From Bacteroidota bacterium (lineage in GTDB: Bacteria > Bacteroidota > Bacteroidia > Bacteroidales > ML635J-15), in NCBI GenBank assembly GCA_029558535.1, contig JAKQEK010000046.1, positions 1-32,974 of the forward strand: a DNA stretch of 32,974 nt. Reading direction: 5' to 3'. The stretch's first letter is position 1; each line of letters opens with the position of its first letter. This document shows positions 7,309 through 17,390 of this stretch, piece by piece. Under the pieces are notes generated by a model. The model saw only the letters and a list, made by a program, of their open reading frames with translations. It was not told the DNA's origin and did not search any database. The position numbers were made by a program, and so were the translations under genes.

Positions 7309-9510
7309 ATGAGTACAGACACGATGTTTTGGTTTATTCCTTTCGCTTCAGTTTTAGCTTTAGGGTTTGCATTCTTTTTTTACAAAAAGTTGCTAAAATT
7401 AGATGAAGGAACAGAAATGATGAAGAAAATTGCTCTTTATGTAAGAAAAGGGGCAATGTCATATTTGAAACAACAATATAAAATTGTAACAGTTGTTTTT
7501 ATTATTATGGCAATATTTTTTGCTATTCTGGCATATGGTTTTAATCTTCAGAATGAGTGGGTTCCATTCGCCTTTTTAACAGGAGGTTTCTTTAGTGGTT
7601 TAGCGGGATTTTTAGGAATGAAAACCGCAACTTACGCTTCTGCAAGAACAGCTAATGCAGCAAGAGATTCTTTAAACTCCGGACTTAAGGTTGCTTTTAG
7701 AGCAGGTGCTGTTATGGGTTTGGTTGTTGTTGGTCTTGCCTTACTGGATATTTCAATTTGGTACCTTATTTTAGATGCTTTTGTTGAAGACGCAGATCCA
7801 AAGCACAAAATGATTATGATTACTACTACAATGCTTACATTTGGTATGGGTGCTTCTTTACAGGCACTATTTGCTCGTGTTGGCGGAGGAATTTACACAA
7901 AAGCTGCTGATGTAGGAGCTGACCTTGTAGGGAAGACAGAAGCCGGTATTCCGGAAGACGACCCTCGTAATCCTGCAACTATTGCTGATAATGTAGGCGA
8001 CAATGTAGGTGATGTTGCCGGAATGGGTGCAGACCTTTACGAATCTTATGTAGGATCAATTTTAGCTACTGCTGCTTTGGGTGCTGCTGCATTTTTCGGT
8101 TCTCAATGGGCTCCCGAAATTCAGTTAAAAGCTGTATTTGCTCCTATGCTTATTGCTGCATTAGGAATAATTTTGTCTATAATAGGAATATTCTTAGTTA
8201 AAACTAAAGAAGGTGCAAACATGAAGCAATTATTAGGAGCATTAGGCCTTGGGGTAAATGTTAGTTCTATATTAATTGCAATAGGTACTTTTGGAATTAT
8301 GTATTTATTAAATATTCCTAACTGGCAATACATTTCTTTTGCGGTTGTAATAGGCTTAATTGTTGGGATTGTAATAGGACAAGGAACAGAGTATTATACT
8401 TCACACGCATATAAACCAACGAAAAAAATTGCAGAATCTGCAAAAACAGGTCCTGCTACAGTTATAATTTCAGGCGTTGGAACAGGTATGATCTCTACTG
8501 CAATTCCCGTGGTGGCTATCGTTGTTGGTATTATTTTATCATATTTATTTGCTGCAAAATTTGATTTTACAAATCTCAGTTTAGGTTTGTATGGTGTTGG
8601 TATTGCTGCTGTCGGTATGCTTTCGACATTGGGAATTACCTTGGCAACAGATGCCTACGGTCCTATCGCTGACAATGCAGGCGGAAATGCCGAAATGAGT
8701 CATCTGGGTCCTGAAGTTCGTAAACGTACTGATGCTCTTGATGCTCTAGGTAACACTACAGCTGCAACTGGAAAAGGATTTGCTATCGGTTCGGCAGCAC
8801 TTACAGCTCTTGCTTTATTGGCTTCCTATCTTGAAGAAATTAAAATGGGACTTATACGAGTTGGTGAAAAAACAATTGATGTCGGAGGGGTAATGGTTAA
8901 TACTGCCGAAGCTTCAATAAGCGATTTTATGACACATTACGAAGTACATTTAATGAATCCAAAAGTATTAGGTGGTATTTTTATTGGTTCTGTTATGACT
9001 TTTGTGTTTTCAGGTTTAACAATGAATGCCGTTGGGCGAGCTGCACAAAAAATGGTTGAGGAAGTTCGTCGTCAATTTAAAGAAATAAAAGGTATTCTTA
9101 CTGGAGACGCTGAACCGGATTATGAAAGATGTGTTGCTATTTCAACAAAAGGAGCACAAAGAGAAATGATATTCCCGTCCGCCGTTGCTGTAATCGTTCC
9201 AATTGTTGTGGGAATTGTTTTTGGTGTCCCCGGCGTAATGGGTCTGCTTGTTGGTGGGCTTGCTTCAGGCTTTGTATTGGCTGTGTTTATGGCTAATGCC
9301 GGTGGAGCTTGGGATAATGCGAAAAAATATATTGAAGAAGGTAATCTTGGCGGAAAAGGTAGTGACGTACATAAAGCAACTGTTGTAGGAGATACTGTTG
9401 GTGATCCTTTTAAAGACACTTCGGGACCTAGTTTAAATATACTTATTAAGCTTATGACAATGGTTTCTATTGTTATGGCCGGTTTAACTGCGGTATATTC
9501 TATATTATAA
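7309..9510 (+). CDS. hppA: Membrane-bound ion-translocating pyrophosphatase, K+-dependent type
   Basis: 733 residues from ATG 7309 (a TTG two codons earlier is unlikely). The protein hydrolyses pyrophosphate and pumps H+ and/or Na+ across the cytoplasmic membrane. The substrate loop [19 protein letters not shown] followed by [15 protein letters not shown] is intact (about residues 201-235), as is the C-terminal [18 protein letters not shown]. The motif [10 protein letters not shown] (481-490) has Ala where K+-independent enzymes have Lys, so it belongs to the K+-dependent group. Whether the pumped ion is Na+, H+ or both cannot be fixed by reading. About 16 hydrophobic segments are visible. 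The gene stands alone between a divergent redoxin operon and converging clpX, and ends in a strong terminator. Confidence 0.95.
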   Translation: MSTDTMFWFIPFASVLALGFAFFFYKKLLKLDEGTEMMKKIALYVRKGAMSYLKQQYKIVTVVFIIMAIFFAILAYGFNLQNEWVPFAFLTGGFFSGLAGFLGMKTATYASARTANAARDSLNSGLKVAFRAGAVMGLVVVGLALLDISIWYLILDAFVEDADPKHKMIMITTTMLTFGMGASLQALFARVGGGIYTKAADVGADLVGKTEAGIPEDDPRNPATIADNVGDNVGDVAGMGADLYESYVGSILATAALGAAAFFGSQWAPEIQLKAVFAPMLIAALGIILSIIGIFLVKTKEGANMKQLLGALGLGVNVSSILIAIGTFGIMYLLNIPNWQYISFAVVIGLIVGIVIGQGTEYYTSHAYKPTKKIAESAKTGPATVIISGVGTGMISTAIPVVAIVVGIILSYLFAAKFDFTNLSLGLYGVGIAAVGMLSTLGITLATDAYGPIADNAGGNAEMSHLGPEVRKRTDALDALGNTTAATGKGFAIGSAALTALALLASYLEEIKMGLIRVGEKTIDVGGVMVNTAEASISDFMTHYEVHLMNPKVLGGIFIGSVMTFVFSGLTMNAVGRAAQKMVEEVRRQFKEIKGILTGDAEPDYERCVAISTKGAQREMIFPSAVAVIVPIVVGIVFGVPGVMGLLVGGLASGFVLAVFMANAGGAWDNAKKYIEEGNLGGKGSDVHKATVVGDTVGDPFKDTSGPSLNILIKLMTMVSIVMAGLTAVYSIL

Positions 9511-9521
9511 TATAAATTAAC

Positions 9522-9563
9522 AAGCAAAAAAAAACCGACAAAAATTTGTCGGTTTTTTTGCTT
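9522..9563. terminator. Bidirectional terminator between hppA and clpX
   Basis: AAGCAAAA...ACCGACAAA pairs with TTTGTCGGT...TTTTGCTT around a tiny loop. The GC core is CCGAC/GTCGG, with A-runs on the left and T-runs on the right, so it works for both converging genes. The clpX stop codon (9564-9562) overlaps its right end. Confidence 0.85.
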
Positions 9564-10779
9564 ATCCTACATTCTTAAACTTCACTACAGAATTTTTATC
9601 AAGTTTTGCTTCAGCATATTTTTTATCAACCTTAAAATCTTTGGCCGAGCCCGTCGGCATATCAAACATTGCCTCTAACATAATGGACTCACATATTGAG
9701 CGTAATCCTCTCGCACCTAATTTAAACGAAATCGCCTGATCAACAATATAATCAAGAGCATCATCAGTAAATTCAAGTTTTATCTTATCCATTTTAAACA
9801 GTTTTTGATACTGTTTTACAATTGAATTCTTAGGTTCTGTTAAAATCCGCTTTAGTGCATCTCTATCAAGAGGATTCAAATGAGTAAGAACAGGCAAACG
9901 ACCAACAATCTCAGGAATTAATCCAAATTTACGAATATCATCCTGAACAATATATTGTAATAAGTTCTCTTTATTTATTCTTTCTTCTTTCTTCTGTTTT
10001 CCATATCCTATAATTTGCGTATTCAATCTCTTCGCAATGTGCTTTTCAATTCCATCAAATGCGCCACCACACACAAAAAGAATGTTCTTAGTGTCAACTG
10101 CAATCATCTTTTGTTCCGGATGCTTACGACCTCCTTGAGGAGGAACATTTACCACAGACCCCTCAAGTAATTTCAACAAGCCTTGTTGAACTCCTTCACC
10201 TGAAACATCTCTTGTAATACTTGGGTTATCGCCTTTTCGGGCTATTTTATCAATTTCGTCAATAAAAACTATTCCCCTTTCGGCAGCTTTAACATCATAA
10301 TCAGCATCTTGTAGTAGTCTTACCAAAAGACTTTCAATATCTTCTCCAACATATCCTGCTTCGGTAAGAACTGTTGCGTCAACAATAGCAAATGGAACAT
10401 GAAGCATTTTAGCTATGGTTTTTGCTAATAAAGTTTTTCCTGTTCCGGTTTCACCAACCATAATAATATTTGATTTTTCAATTTCAATATCATCATCAGT
10501 AATTGGTTGTGAAATTCTCTTATAATGATTATATACAGCCACAGAAAGTACTTTTTTAGCGTGTTCCTGACCTATAACATACTGATCAATAAAATCCTTA
10601 ATCTGTTTTGGCTTTAATAATTTGACATCTCCCACCGAGAAGTTTTCTGATGACTTTTTTTCTTCCATCAATATCAAATGTCCTTTTTCGATACACTCAT
10701 CACAAATAAAACCCGACACACCCGAAAATAGCATACCAACTTCAGACTCTTTCCTACCACAGAGTGAACATTTATCCAT
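9562..10779 (-). CDS. clpX: ATP-dependent Clp protease ATP-binding subunit ClpX
   Basis: 405 residues. The N-terminal zinc-binding domain carries the four cysteines (CSLCG near residue 4, CDEC near 26). The AAA+ module has Walker A GETGTGKT, Walker B VFIDEID, and sensor/arginine-finger regions LGARGLRS. ClpX unfolds substrates and feeds them to ClpP. It starts 24 bases after clpP, forming the usual clpP-clpX operon. All diagnostic motifs are intact. Confidence 0.97.
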   Translation of the reverse strand: MDKCSLCGRKESEVGMLFSGVSGFICDECIEKGHLILMEEKKSSENFSVGDVKLLKPKQIKDFIDQYVIGQEHAKKVLSVAVYNHYKRISQPITDDDIEIEKSNIIMVGETGTGKTLLAKTIAKMLHVPFAIVDATVLTEAGYVGEDIESLLVRLLQDADYDVKAAERGIVFIDEIDKIARKGDNPSITRDVSGEGVQQGLLKLLEGSVVNVPPQGGRKHPEQKMIAVDTKNILFVCGGAFDGIEKHIAKRLNTQIIGYGKQKKEERINKENLLQYIVQDDIRKFGLIPEIVGRLPVLTHLNPLDRDALKRILTEPKNSIVKQYQKLFKMDKIKLEFTDDALDYIVDQAISFKLGARGLRSICESIMLEAMFDMPTGSAKDFKVDKKYAEAKLDKNSVVKFKNVG

Positions 10780-10803
10780 TATATTTATATTTTAAATTGC
10801 AGT

Positions 10804-11478
10804 TTATACTTCCCTGACTAATATCTCATCAATCATTCCATAGTCTTTTGCTTCCTGCGCTGTCATCCAATAATCTCTATCAGAATCTTTTTCAACCTTT
10901 TTAAATGCGTTTCCCGAATGACGTGCAATAATATCATACAATTCGTTACGTAACTTAATAATTTCTCGAGTTGTAATTTCAATGTCTGACACTTGACCTT
11001 CTGTTCCTCCCATAGGCTGATGTATCATAACACGACTATGTTTTAAGGCAGATCTTTTACCTTTGGCTCCGGCACATAATAAAACTGCCCCCATCGAGGC
11101 TGCAATTCCTGTGCAGATTGTTGCAACATCAGAACTAATATACTGAATAGTATCATAAATACCTAATCCTGCATAAACCGAACCTCCCGGTGTATTGAAA
11201 TAAATCTGAATATCTTTATTTGGATCTGTACTTTCCAAAAATAATAATTGTGCCTGAATAATATTCGCAACATAATCATCAATAGGAAGACCCAACCAAA
11301 TTATTCTATCCATCATTAATCTCGAAAAAACATCCATTGTTGCAATATTTAGAGTTCTTTCCTCAATTATTGTCGGAGAAATATAATTATTATAAATACT
11401 TGTGTATTGATCAAAGACCAAACCGTTTATTCCTTTATGTTTGGTGGCAAATTTTCTGAATTCGTTATTCATATTCAT
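10804..11478 (-). CDS. clpP: ATP-dependent Clp protease proteolytic subunit ClpP
   Basis: 224 residues. The serine protease triad is visible: Ser in TGIAASMGAVLL, His in SRVMIHQPMGG, and Asp in the SDRDYWMTAQEA region. The oxyanion segment NTPGGSVYAG is intact. Start at ATG 11478 (MNMNNEF); a second ATG two codons later is possible. A consensus promoter lies 22-52 bases upstream. tig, often adjacent to clpP in bacteria, is not next to it here; the upstream neighbour is a divergent transporter. Confidence 0.97.
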   Translation of the reverse strand: MNMNNEFRKFATKHKGINGLVFDQYTSIYNNYISPTIIEERTLNIATMDVFSRLMMDRIIWLGLPIDDYVANIIQAQLLFLESTDPNKDIQIYFNTPGGSVYAGLGIYDTIQYISSDVATICTGIAASMGAVLLCAGAKGKRSALKHSRVMIHQPMGGTEGQVSDIEITTREIIKLRNELYDIIARHSGNAFKKVEKDSDRDYWMTAQEAKDYGMIDEILVREV

Positions 11479-11499
11479 ATATTAATTATTTAACTTCAA

Positions 11500-11530
11500 C
11501 AAAAATACATTTTAAATTTAATTTTTCAAA
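11500..11530 (-). promoter_or_regulatory. Bacteroidetes-type promoter of clpPX
   Basis: On the minus strand TTTG (11530-11527), a 19-base spacer and TATTTTTG (11507-11500) match TTTG-N19-TAnnTTTG. The -7 box ends 21 bases before the clpP ATG. The spacing is identical to that of the prfB promoter. Confidence 0.7.
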
Positions 11531-11565
11531 CCTTATTATCTTAATAAAATTAACATGATTTATTA

Positions 11566-11573
11566 TAACTTTG
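11566..11573 (+). promoter_or_regulatory. Possible -7 box for the sodium symporter operon
   Basis: TAACTTTG matches TAnnTTTG on the plus strand in the divergent clpP/symporter intergenic region, about 150 bases before the symporter ATG. No good -33 element is seen, so this is tentative. Confidence 0.3.
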
Positions 11574-11723
11574 AAAATTCAAATTATTAAGTACAGAAAA
11601 TATTATCAGGGCTGATTGAATTAAGTAATTGAATAAAAACATCTTTTAACCGTTTGAATTTATTAATATTTTTTATTTTTATGATTTTTAATCAAAAACT
11701 GCAATTAAATTAAGAAAAGAGAT

Positions 11724-13082
11724 ATGGCAATAGTCCAAAAAGACGGTTTTAGCAGTAAATTTGGTGTAATTGCTGCTGCAGCAGGTTCTGCTGTGGGATT
11801 AGGAAACATTTGGCGCTTTCCTTATATAACCGGAGAAAATGGTGGTGGTGCATTTCTAATTCTTTATGTTTTCTTTGTAATTGTAATAGGAGTTCCTGTA
11901 ATGATGTCAGAATTCGTTATTGGAAGACGTTCAGAAAGTAATGCTTTGGGGTCGTTTCGTAAACTTGCTCCGGGAACGCCCTGGTGGTTAATTGGATTGA
12001 TGGGGATTATTGCAGCATTTGTTATATTGTCGTTTTATAGTACTGTTTCGGGCTGGACGCTAGAATATGTCTTTCAATCAATAAATCAAGGTTTTACAGG
12101 GAAAAGCATGAATCAATTGAACATTGATTTTGTGACTTTTACTTCGGGAAGCTTTCGCCCATTGCTGTGGCAAATGATATTTATGCTATTAACCGCTGCA
12201 GTTGTTATGTGTGGTGTACAAAAGGGCATTGAAAAGGCAACAAAAATATTAATGCCGATGTTATTAGTATTAATAATTGCGGTTTGTATCCGTAGTGTAA
12301 CATTGACCGGGGCTTCTGAAGGATTAAGATTTTTATTTGAGCCCCATTTTGAAAAACTTACCTTTAAAGCTGTCCTTATGGCTTTAGGTCAGGCTGCTTT
12401 TTCTCTCAGCATAGGAATGGGAGCATTAATTACTTATGGGTCTTACATAAAAAAAGACACTCCCCTGTTGTCAACATCAATACAGGTTGCATCAGCAGAT
12501 ACAATATTGGCTATTTTAAGCGGGATTATGATTTTTCCCGCTCTATTTGCTTTAGGAGTTGGCAACACAGGAGGACCCGGTTTAGTATTTGTTACTCTTC
12601 CTGCAATATTTCAATCTATGCCCGGAGGAAGTATTTTTGCTATAGTGTTTTTTCTTCTAATATCTGTAGCAGCGCTTACGAGTACTATTTCGGTTCTTGA
12701 GGTTGTTGTAGCTTATTTAAAACAAGAGTTTAATATGAGTAGATTAAAAGCAACGATATTGGGTACTGTTTCTATTTCTATTTTAGGTGTTTTTTGTACA
12801 TTATCATTTGGTCCATTAAAACATGTGACCATTTTTGGCAAAACGGTTTTTGATCTTATGAATTATTTGTCAGCAAACGTTTTTCTTACTTTTGGAGCTC
12901 TATTTATTGTAATATTTACAGGATGGAAATTAGGAAAATCCAGTTTTGTTGATGAGCTAAATCAAAGTGGAAAAATAAATCCTATTGTCACAAATGTTAT
13001 AGTATTTATTATAAAATTCATTGCCCCTTTAGCTATTGCTGCCATTGCAATTGGTGCTTTTTTTATTGAGGGATTAACTTAA
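11724..13082 (+). CDS. Sodium-dependent transporter, NSS/SNF family (LeuT-like)
   Basis: 452 residues with about 11-12 hydrophobic helices. The N-terminal family signature GSAVGLGNIWRFPYITGENG (about residues 21-40) forms the substrate and Na+ site of TM1 in LeuT relatives. GMGALITYGSY (TM6 end) and the Gly/Ser-rich later helices also fit. Members import amino acids with Na+. The substrate cannot be told from sequence. A purine-rich AAGAAAAGAG precedes the ATG. The next symporter starts four bases after the stop, so the two are one transcript. Confidence 0.92.
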   Translation: MAIVQKDGFSSKFGVIAAAAGSAVGLGNIWRFPYITGENGGGAFLILYVFFVIVIGVPVMMSEFVIGRRSESNALGSFRKLAPGTPWWLIGLMGIIAAFVILSFYSTVSGWTLEYVFQSINQGFTGKSMNQLNIDFVTFTSGSFRPLLWQMIFMLLTAAVVMCGVQKGIEKATKILMPMLLVLIIAVCIRSVTLTGASEGLRFLFEPHFEKLTFKAVLMALGQAAFSLSIGMGALITYGSYIKKDTPLLSTSIQVASADTILAILSGIMIFPALFALGVGNTGGPGLVFVTLPAIFQSMPGGSIFAIVFFLLISVAALTSTISVLEVVVAYLKQEFNMSRLKATILGTVSISILGVFCTLSFGPLKHVTIFGKTVFDLMNYLSANVFLTFGALFIVIFTGWKLGKSSFVDELNQSGKINPIVTNVIVFIIKFIAPLAIAAIAIGAFFIEGLT

Positions 13083-13086
13083 TTAT

Positions 13087-14490
13087 ATGACAGAAACTAT
13101 AAATTCTATTATTAAGGCTTACAACGAATATGTTGGAGGCTATGCTATTCTTGCTTTACTAATTCCAACAGGATTGTTTTTTACTTTTTATTTAAAATTT
13201 CTTCAAGTATCAAAATTTAAACATGCAATTGACATAGTTGCGGGAAAATATTCAACAAAAAAAACAAAGGGAGACGTATCTTCTTTTAAGGCACTTACTA
13301 CAGCATTATCCGCAACTGTTGGCACGGGCAATATCGTTGGAGTTGCTTTAGCAATACATTGGGGTGGACCGGGGGCAATATTTTGGATTTGGGTTGTTGG
13401 TTTTCTAGGAATGATGTTAAAGTTGGTTGAGTGTACACTTGCACAAAAATACAGAAAAATAAATGCAGATGGTAGTGTTTCAGGTGGGCCAATGTATTAT
13501 ATGGAAATTGGGCTAAAAGACAAAATTGGAAAGTTTGGTAAATATTTGGCTATTATTTTTTCTATAGCTGCTGTCTTATGTTCGTTTGGTACGGGAAACA
13601 TGGCACAGGCAAATTCGATGGCAGACGCTTTGCAATCTAGCTATGGCGTACCAACAATAGTATCTGCAATTGTTATAACACTTTTAGTTTTATTAATTAT
13701 CGTTGGTGGATTAAAGAGGATTGCAGAGGTAACTTCGAAGCTTGTACCATTTATGGCTGTTTCATATTTTATAGCAGCAATTGCAGTATTGATAGTATTT
13801 TATCAATATATACCAGAGGCTTTCAAATTAATAATTACTGACGCTTTTACTGGTACAGCCGCAGCAGGAGGGTTTGTTGGTTCAACATTTATAATGACTT
13901 TAACCTGGGGTGTGAAACGCGGGTTATTTTCAAATGAAGCAGGACAAGGCTCCGCTCCTATTGCACATGCTGCAGCAAAAACCGAACATCCCTTACAAGA
14001 AGGTTTGGTTTCCTCACTAGAGCCATTAGTTGATACAATAATCATTTGTACGCTTACTGCTTTGGTTATTGTTGTTACAGGAGCCTGGACGGCCCACGAC
14101 ACTGCCGGTGTAAATATGACTATACTTGGGTTTGAATCCGGATTATCCGAAATTGGTTTAGGCTGGATTGCAAAACATGTCGTTAGTATTGGATTGTTAC
14201 TATTTGCCTTCTCAACAGTAATCAGTTGGTCATATTATGGAACCAGAGCAGTACAGTATTTGTGGGGAGATAAAGCTATTAAGCCATATTATTATGTTTA
14301 CGGGCTATTTGTGTTTCTTGGCTGTATTTGGGGATTAGAACTGGTTTGGAATTTCGTTGATATGGTTATAACATTTATGTCAATCCCCAACCTAATTGCT
14401 ATAATACTTTTGGCTCCAGTAATGAAAAAAGAAGTGAAAAATTACTTCGAATATGTTGATAAACTGAAAAAACAAAAAAGTGAATCGTAG
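13087..14490 (+). CDS. Alanine or glycine:cation symporter, AGCS family
   Basis: 467 residues, usual for AGCS. The family signature is present at LSATVGTGNIVGVALAIHWG followed by GPGAIFWIW (about residues 74-101), then GGPMYYME and the TWGVKRGLFSNEAGQGSAPI segment (about 275-295), which contributes to Na+ and amino-acid binding. It imports Ala or Gly with Na+. It is cotranscribed with the NSS symporter, and its last codons overlap the GTG start of the helix-hairpin-helix gene by 11 bases. Confidence 0.93.
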   Translation: MTETINSIIKAYNEYVGGYAILALLIPTGLFFTFYLKFLQVSKFKHAIDIVAGKYSTKKTKGDVSSFKALTTALSATVGTGNIVGVALAIHWGGPGAIFWIWVVGFLGMMLKLVECTLAQKYRKINADGSVSGGPMYYMEIGLKDKIGKFGKYLAIIFSIAAVLCSFGTGNMAQANSMADALQSSYGVPTIVSAIVITLLVLLIIVGGLKRIAEVTSKLVPFMAVSYFIAAIAVLIVFYQYIPEAFKLIITDAFTGTAAAGGFVGSTFIMTLTWGVKRGLFSNEAGQGSAPIAHAAAKTEHPLQEGLVSSLEPLVDTIIICTLTALVIVVTGAWTAHDTAGVNMTILGFESGLSEIGLGWIAKHVVSIGLLLFAFSTVISWSYYGTRAVQYLWGDKAIKPYYYVYGLFVFLGCIWGLELVWNFVDMVITFMSIPNLIAIILLAPVMKKEVKNYFEYVDKLKKQKSES

Positions 14491-15571
14491 ATTTATAAAA
14501 GAATATTTCAATTTTTCTAAACGGGAACGTAATGGATTAATTGTTTTATTTACAATATTAGCTCTTATTATTATTTCTCGCCTTATCATTTTGAACATCT
14601 CTACAAGTAATAGTAAAAATTTTGCAGATTTCGAAAATGAAATTGATGTTTTTATTTCATATAGGACTCCGGAACTTGAAAACGGAGAACGATTTAATTT
14701 TGACCCAAATACGGCAACAAAAGAAGATTTTATGAGAATGGGGCTTTGTAATAGAACAATCAATAGTATTATTACTTTTCGTGAAAAAGGTTGGAAATTT
14801 TATAAACCCGAAGATCTTGAGAAAGTATATGAAATTACTCCGGAAGAGTATGAGGCAATTAAAGATTACATAATAATTGAATCAGACTCAAAAAGAAATT
14901 CAAACAATTATTATAAAAACAGCAAAAAGGGAGAATTGAATCTATTTGAATTCGACCCAAATACAATAACTAAGGAAGAGTTGCTAGAAATGGGTTTAAA
15001 AACATGGCAGGCTGATAATCTGATTAAATATCGTGAAAAAGGTGGAGTATTTAAAACTTCTAACGATTTGTCAAAAGTCCATGGATTAGATAAAGAACTT
15101 ATTCAAAAACTCATACCATACATTATAATTTCCACAGAAATAAATACTACATCAAACGGTAAAAATTTTGATACTATTTTAAATTTAAATACAGCTACGG
15201 AAATAGAGCTTCAAAAACTGCAGGGAATTGGTCCGTATTATGCTAAACGAATAGTCGAGTACAGAACAATACTTGGTGGATTTCTTAATGTTGATCAGTT
15301 ATTGGAAGTGTATGGTATGACTGAGGAATTATATCAGCAAATAAAAGATAATTTTATTATTTCAACTGAAAACATTAAAAAAATCAACATTAACACTGCT
15401 GAATATATGGATTTGGTAACTCACCCATATATAAACAAAGAAAATGCAAAAAACATTTTAAATTATAGAAATTTTGCGGGAACTATAAAATCTCCCGAAG
15501 ACTTATTAAAGCAAAAAGCTGTTGATCGGGATTTTTACAATAAAATTTTACCATACATTTGCACAGAATAA
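14480..15571 (+). CDS. Membrane-anchored protein with four helix-hairpin-helix (ComEA-like) repeats
   Basis: 363 residues beginning at GTG 14480. A cytoplasmic basic stretch (FNFSKRERNG) precedes one transmembrane helix (about 19-39). Four ComEA-type HhH units follow, each with the pattern F/L-N-x-N/P-T-A-x-x-x-x-L, a turn, then YR-x-x-G-x-F and DL: around residues 71-130, 151-215, 233-290 and 299-360. The third has the classic LQGIGPYYAKRIVEYR. HhH units bind DNA without sequence preference. ComEA relatives act in DNA uptake, but the four-unit membrane form is common in Bacteroidetes with no settled role. The start overlaps the AGCS symporter end, and the methyltransferase follows after two bases. 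Confidence 0.75.
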   Translation: MNRRFIKEYFNFSKRERNGLIVLFTILALIIISRLIILNISTSNSKNFADFENEIDVFISYRTPELENGERFNFDPNTATKEDFMRMGLCNRTINSIITFREKGWKFYKPEDLEKVYEITPEEYEAIKDYIIIESDSKRNSNNYYKNSKKGELNLFEFDPNTITKEELLEMGLKTWQADNLIKYREKGGVFKTSNDLSKVHGLDKELIQKLIPYIIISTEINTTSNGKNFDTILNLNTATEIELQKLQGIGPYYAKRIVEYRTILGGFLNVDQLLEVYGMTEELYQQIKDNFIISTENIKKININTAEYMDLVTHPYINKENAKNILNYRNFAGTIKSPEDLLKQKAVDRDFYNKILPYICTE

Positions 15572-15573
15572 AT

Positions 15574-16344
15574 ATGGAAATTTCAAAATCAAAAATAAGC
15601 CTTATAAATTCGCTGTCAATCGGTAAGTACAGAAAAGTTCATAGCCTCTTTGTTGCAGAAGGAGAAAAAATTGTTTCTGAAATCCTTCAATCAAAACTAA
15701 GAATCAAATATCTGATTTGTGATAAAAATTATAAAATTCCTGATTTACTACAATACATAGAGATTTTCAGTGCAGATAATAATACAATGAAGAAACTTTC
15801 CAATCTGAAAACTCAGTCACAAATCATTGCAGTTGTCGAAACACCTAAATATGAATTGGATTATTCAAACTTACTGAATGGTCTTACCTTGTGTCTGGAC
15901 GACATCCAAGATCCCGGAAATCTGGGTACTATAATTAGAATTTGTGATTGGTTTGGTATAGAAAATATTATATGCTCCGAAAATTCAGTGGACTTATATA
16001 ATCCTAAAGTAATTCAGGCAACAATGGGGGCGTTTTTAAGAGTTAATGTTTTTTACAAAAATCTGTCAGAATTCATTCCGGAATATAAAAAAATCACAAA
16101 AAATGTATGTTACGGAACATTTCTAAAAGGGAAAGACATATATAAGGAAAATTTGGCAGAACAAGCCTTAATAGTCTTGGGTAATGAGGGCAATGGAATT
16201 TCTAAAAGTCTTGAAAAAATCATAGATTCGAAACTATTTATTCCCTCTTTCTCGAAAAATGAAAAACATTCTGAATCATTAAATATTTCTATGGCTGCGG
16301 CTATTACCTGTAGTGAATTTTGCCGGAAATCAGGACCGGTTTAA
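15574..16344 (+). CDS. SpoU/TrmH-type RNA 2'-O-ribose methyltransferase
   Basis: 256 residues from ATG 15574 (an upstream in-frame TTG would overlap the preceding gene and is not preferred). The three SPOUT motifs are present: DIQDPGNLGTIIRICDWFG (motif 1), LGNEGNGIS (motif 2) and LNISMAAAI (motif 3), forming the knotted SAM site. The N-terminal part (KYRKVHSLFVAEGEKIV) is the substrate-binding domain seen in rRNA methyltransferases of this class. Exact target (rRNA or tRNA) is not known. It converges on galE with only two bases between stops. Confidence 0.9.
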   Translation: MEISKSKISLINSLSIGKYRKVHSLFVAEGEKIVSEILQSKLRIKYLICDKNYKIPDLLQYIEIFSADNNTMKKLSNLKTQSQIIAVVETPKYELDYSNLLNGLTLCLDDIQDPGNLGTIIRICDWFGIENIICSENSVDLYNPKVIQATMGAFLRVNVFYKNLSEFIPEYKKITKNVCYGTFLKGKDIYKENLAEQALIVLGNEGNGISKSLEKIIDSKLFIPSFSKNEKHSESLNISMAAAITCSEFCRKSGPV

Positions 16345-16346
16345 TC

Positions 16347-17381
16347 TTATTTGTTAACTTTTCTCTGTGCAAGTCTTTTTTCCCACTCCCAGGCTGATTT
16401 AATTGTGTTTTCAAGACTTTCCTGTGCTTTCCATCCTAGTATTTCGTTTGCCTTACTTGTGTCTGCCCAAATTTGTTCAATATCTCCCTCGCGACGTTTT
16501 GCAATTTGATAATTTAATTTTTCACCACTTACAGCTTCAAAAGTTTTTACTATTTCCATAACAGAAGTGCCCTTTCCTGTTCCTATATTAAAAACCTCGT
16601 AATTGGTAAGGTTTTTCTTTTCGAGAAGTCTTTGAATTGAAACAACATGAGCTTTTGCCAAATCAACAACATTTATATAATCACGAATAGCTGTGCCATC
16701 GTGAGTATTGTAATCATTTCCGAAAACACTAAGCTTTTCGCGTATTCCAATTGCCGTTTGCGTTAAGAAAGGAAGAAGATTATTTGGAATTCCAATTGGT
16801 AATTCACCGATTTCTGCTGTGTGGTGAGCTCCGATAGGATTAAAATATCTTAATGAAATAACATTTAATTTATCGTCAGACTTAAGTGTGTCAGAAATAA
16901 TTTCTTCACTTATTTTTTTAGTATTGCCATAAGGTGATTCTGCTTTTAAAATGGGACTGTCTTCTGTAACCGGAAGCGATTTTGCCTGACCGTAAACGGT
17001 GCAACTTGAGGAAAACACCAAATTACTAATCCCATTTTTCTGCATTTGGCTAAGAATATTAATAATCCCCTGAATATTATTCTGATAATACATTAAAGGT
17101 TTCTGAACGGATTCTCCAACGGCTTTAAATGCAGCAAAATGAACAATTGCAACCGCATCCTTATTTTTGGAAAAAACTTCTTCTATTTCGTGTATATCTG
17201 AGACATCGGCTTTGTAAAAAATTGGTTTTTTACCTGTAATATTTTTAATCCCATCAAGAACTTTAATGTCTGAATTTGATAAATTGTCAACAATCACAAC
17301 CTCAAAACCGGCGCTTTGAAACTCAACAACTGTATGCGATCCAATATACCCGATTCCTCCTGTAACTATTATTTTTTCCAT
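16347..17381 (-). CDS. galE: UDP-glucose 4-epimerase
   Basis: 344 residues, typical of GalE. The extended short-chain dehydrogenase fold is marked by the NAD loop GGIGYIGSHT at the N-terminus, the SSSCTVYG strand, and the catalytic YxxxK in SPYGNTKK. The substrate region RYFNPIGAH is intact. It interconverts UDP-glucose and UDP-galactose for surface polysaccharide or galactose use. It starts nine bases after tyrS, so it is likely in the same transcript as tyrS and the M1 peptidase. Confidence 0.95.
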   Translation of the reverse strand: MEKIIVTGGIGYIGSHTVVEFQSAGFEVVIVDNLSNSDIKVLDGIKNITGKKPIFYKADVSDIHEIEEVFSKNKDAVAIVHFAAFKAVGESVQKPLMYYQNNIQGIINILSQMQKNGISNLVFSSSCTVYGQAKSLPVTEDSPILKAESPYGNTKKISEEIISDTLKSDDKLNVISLRYFNPIGAHHTAEIGELPIGIPNNLLPFLTQTAIGIREKLSVFGNDYNTHDGTAIRDYINVVDLAKAHVVSIQRLLEKKNLTNYEVFNIGTGKGTSVMEIVKTFEAVSGEKLNYQIAKRREGDIEQIWADTSKANEILGWKAQESLENTIKSAWEWEKRLAQRKVNK

Positions 17382-17390
17382 TTTTCTTTT

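Noticed and set aside
9120..9527. 135-codon open frame opposite the pyrophosphatase
   Set aside because: It lies wholly within hppA on the other strand, has the composition of a shadow of a hydrophobic gene, and no upstream promoter or family pattern.
14392..14763. Minus-strand frame across the AGCS/helix-hairpin-helix junction
   Set aside because: It covers two good plus-strand genes and their overlap; no motif supports it.
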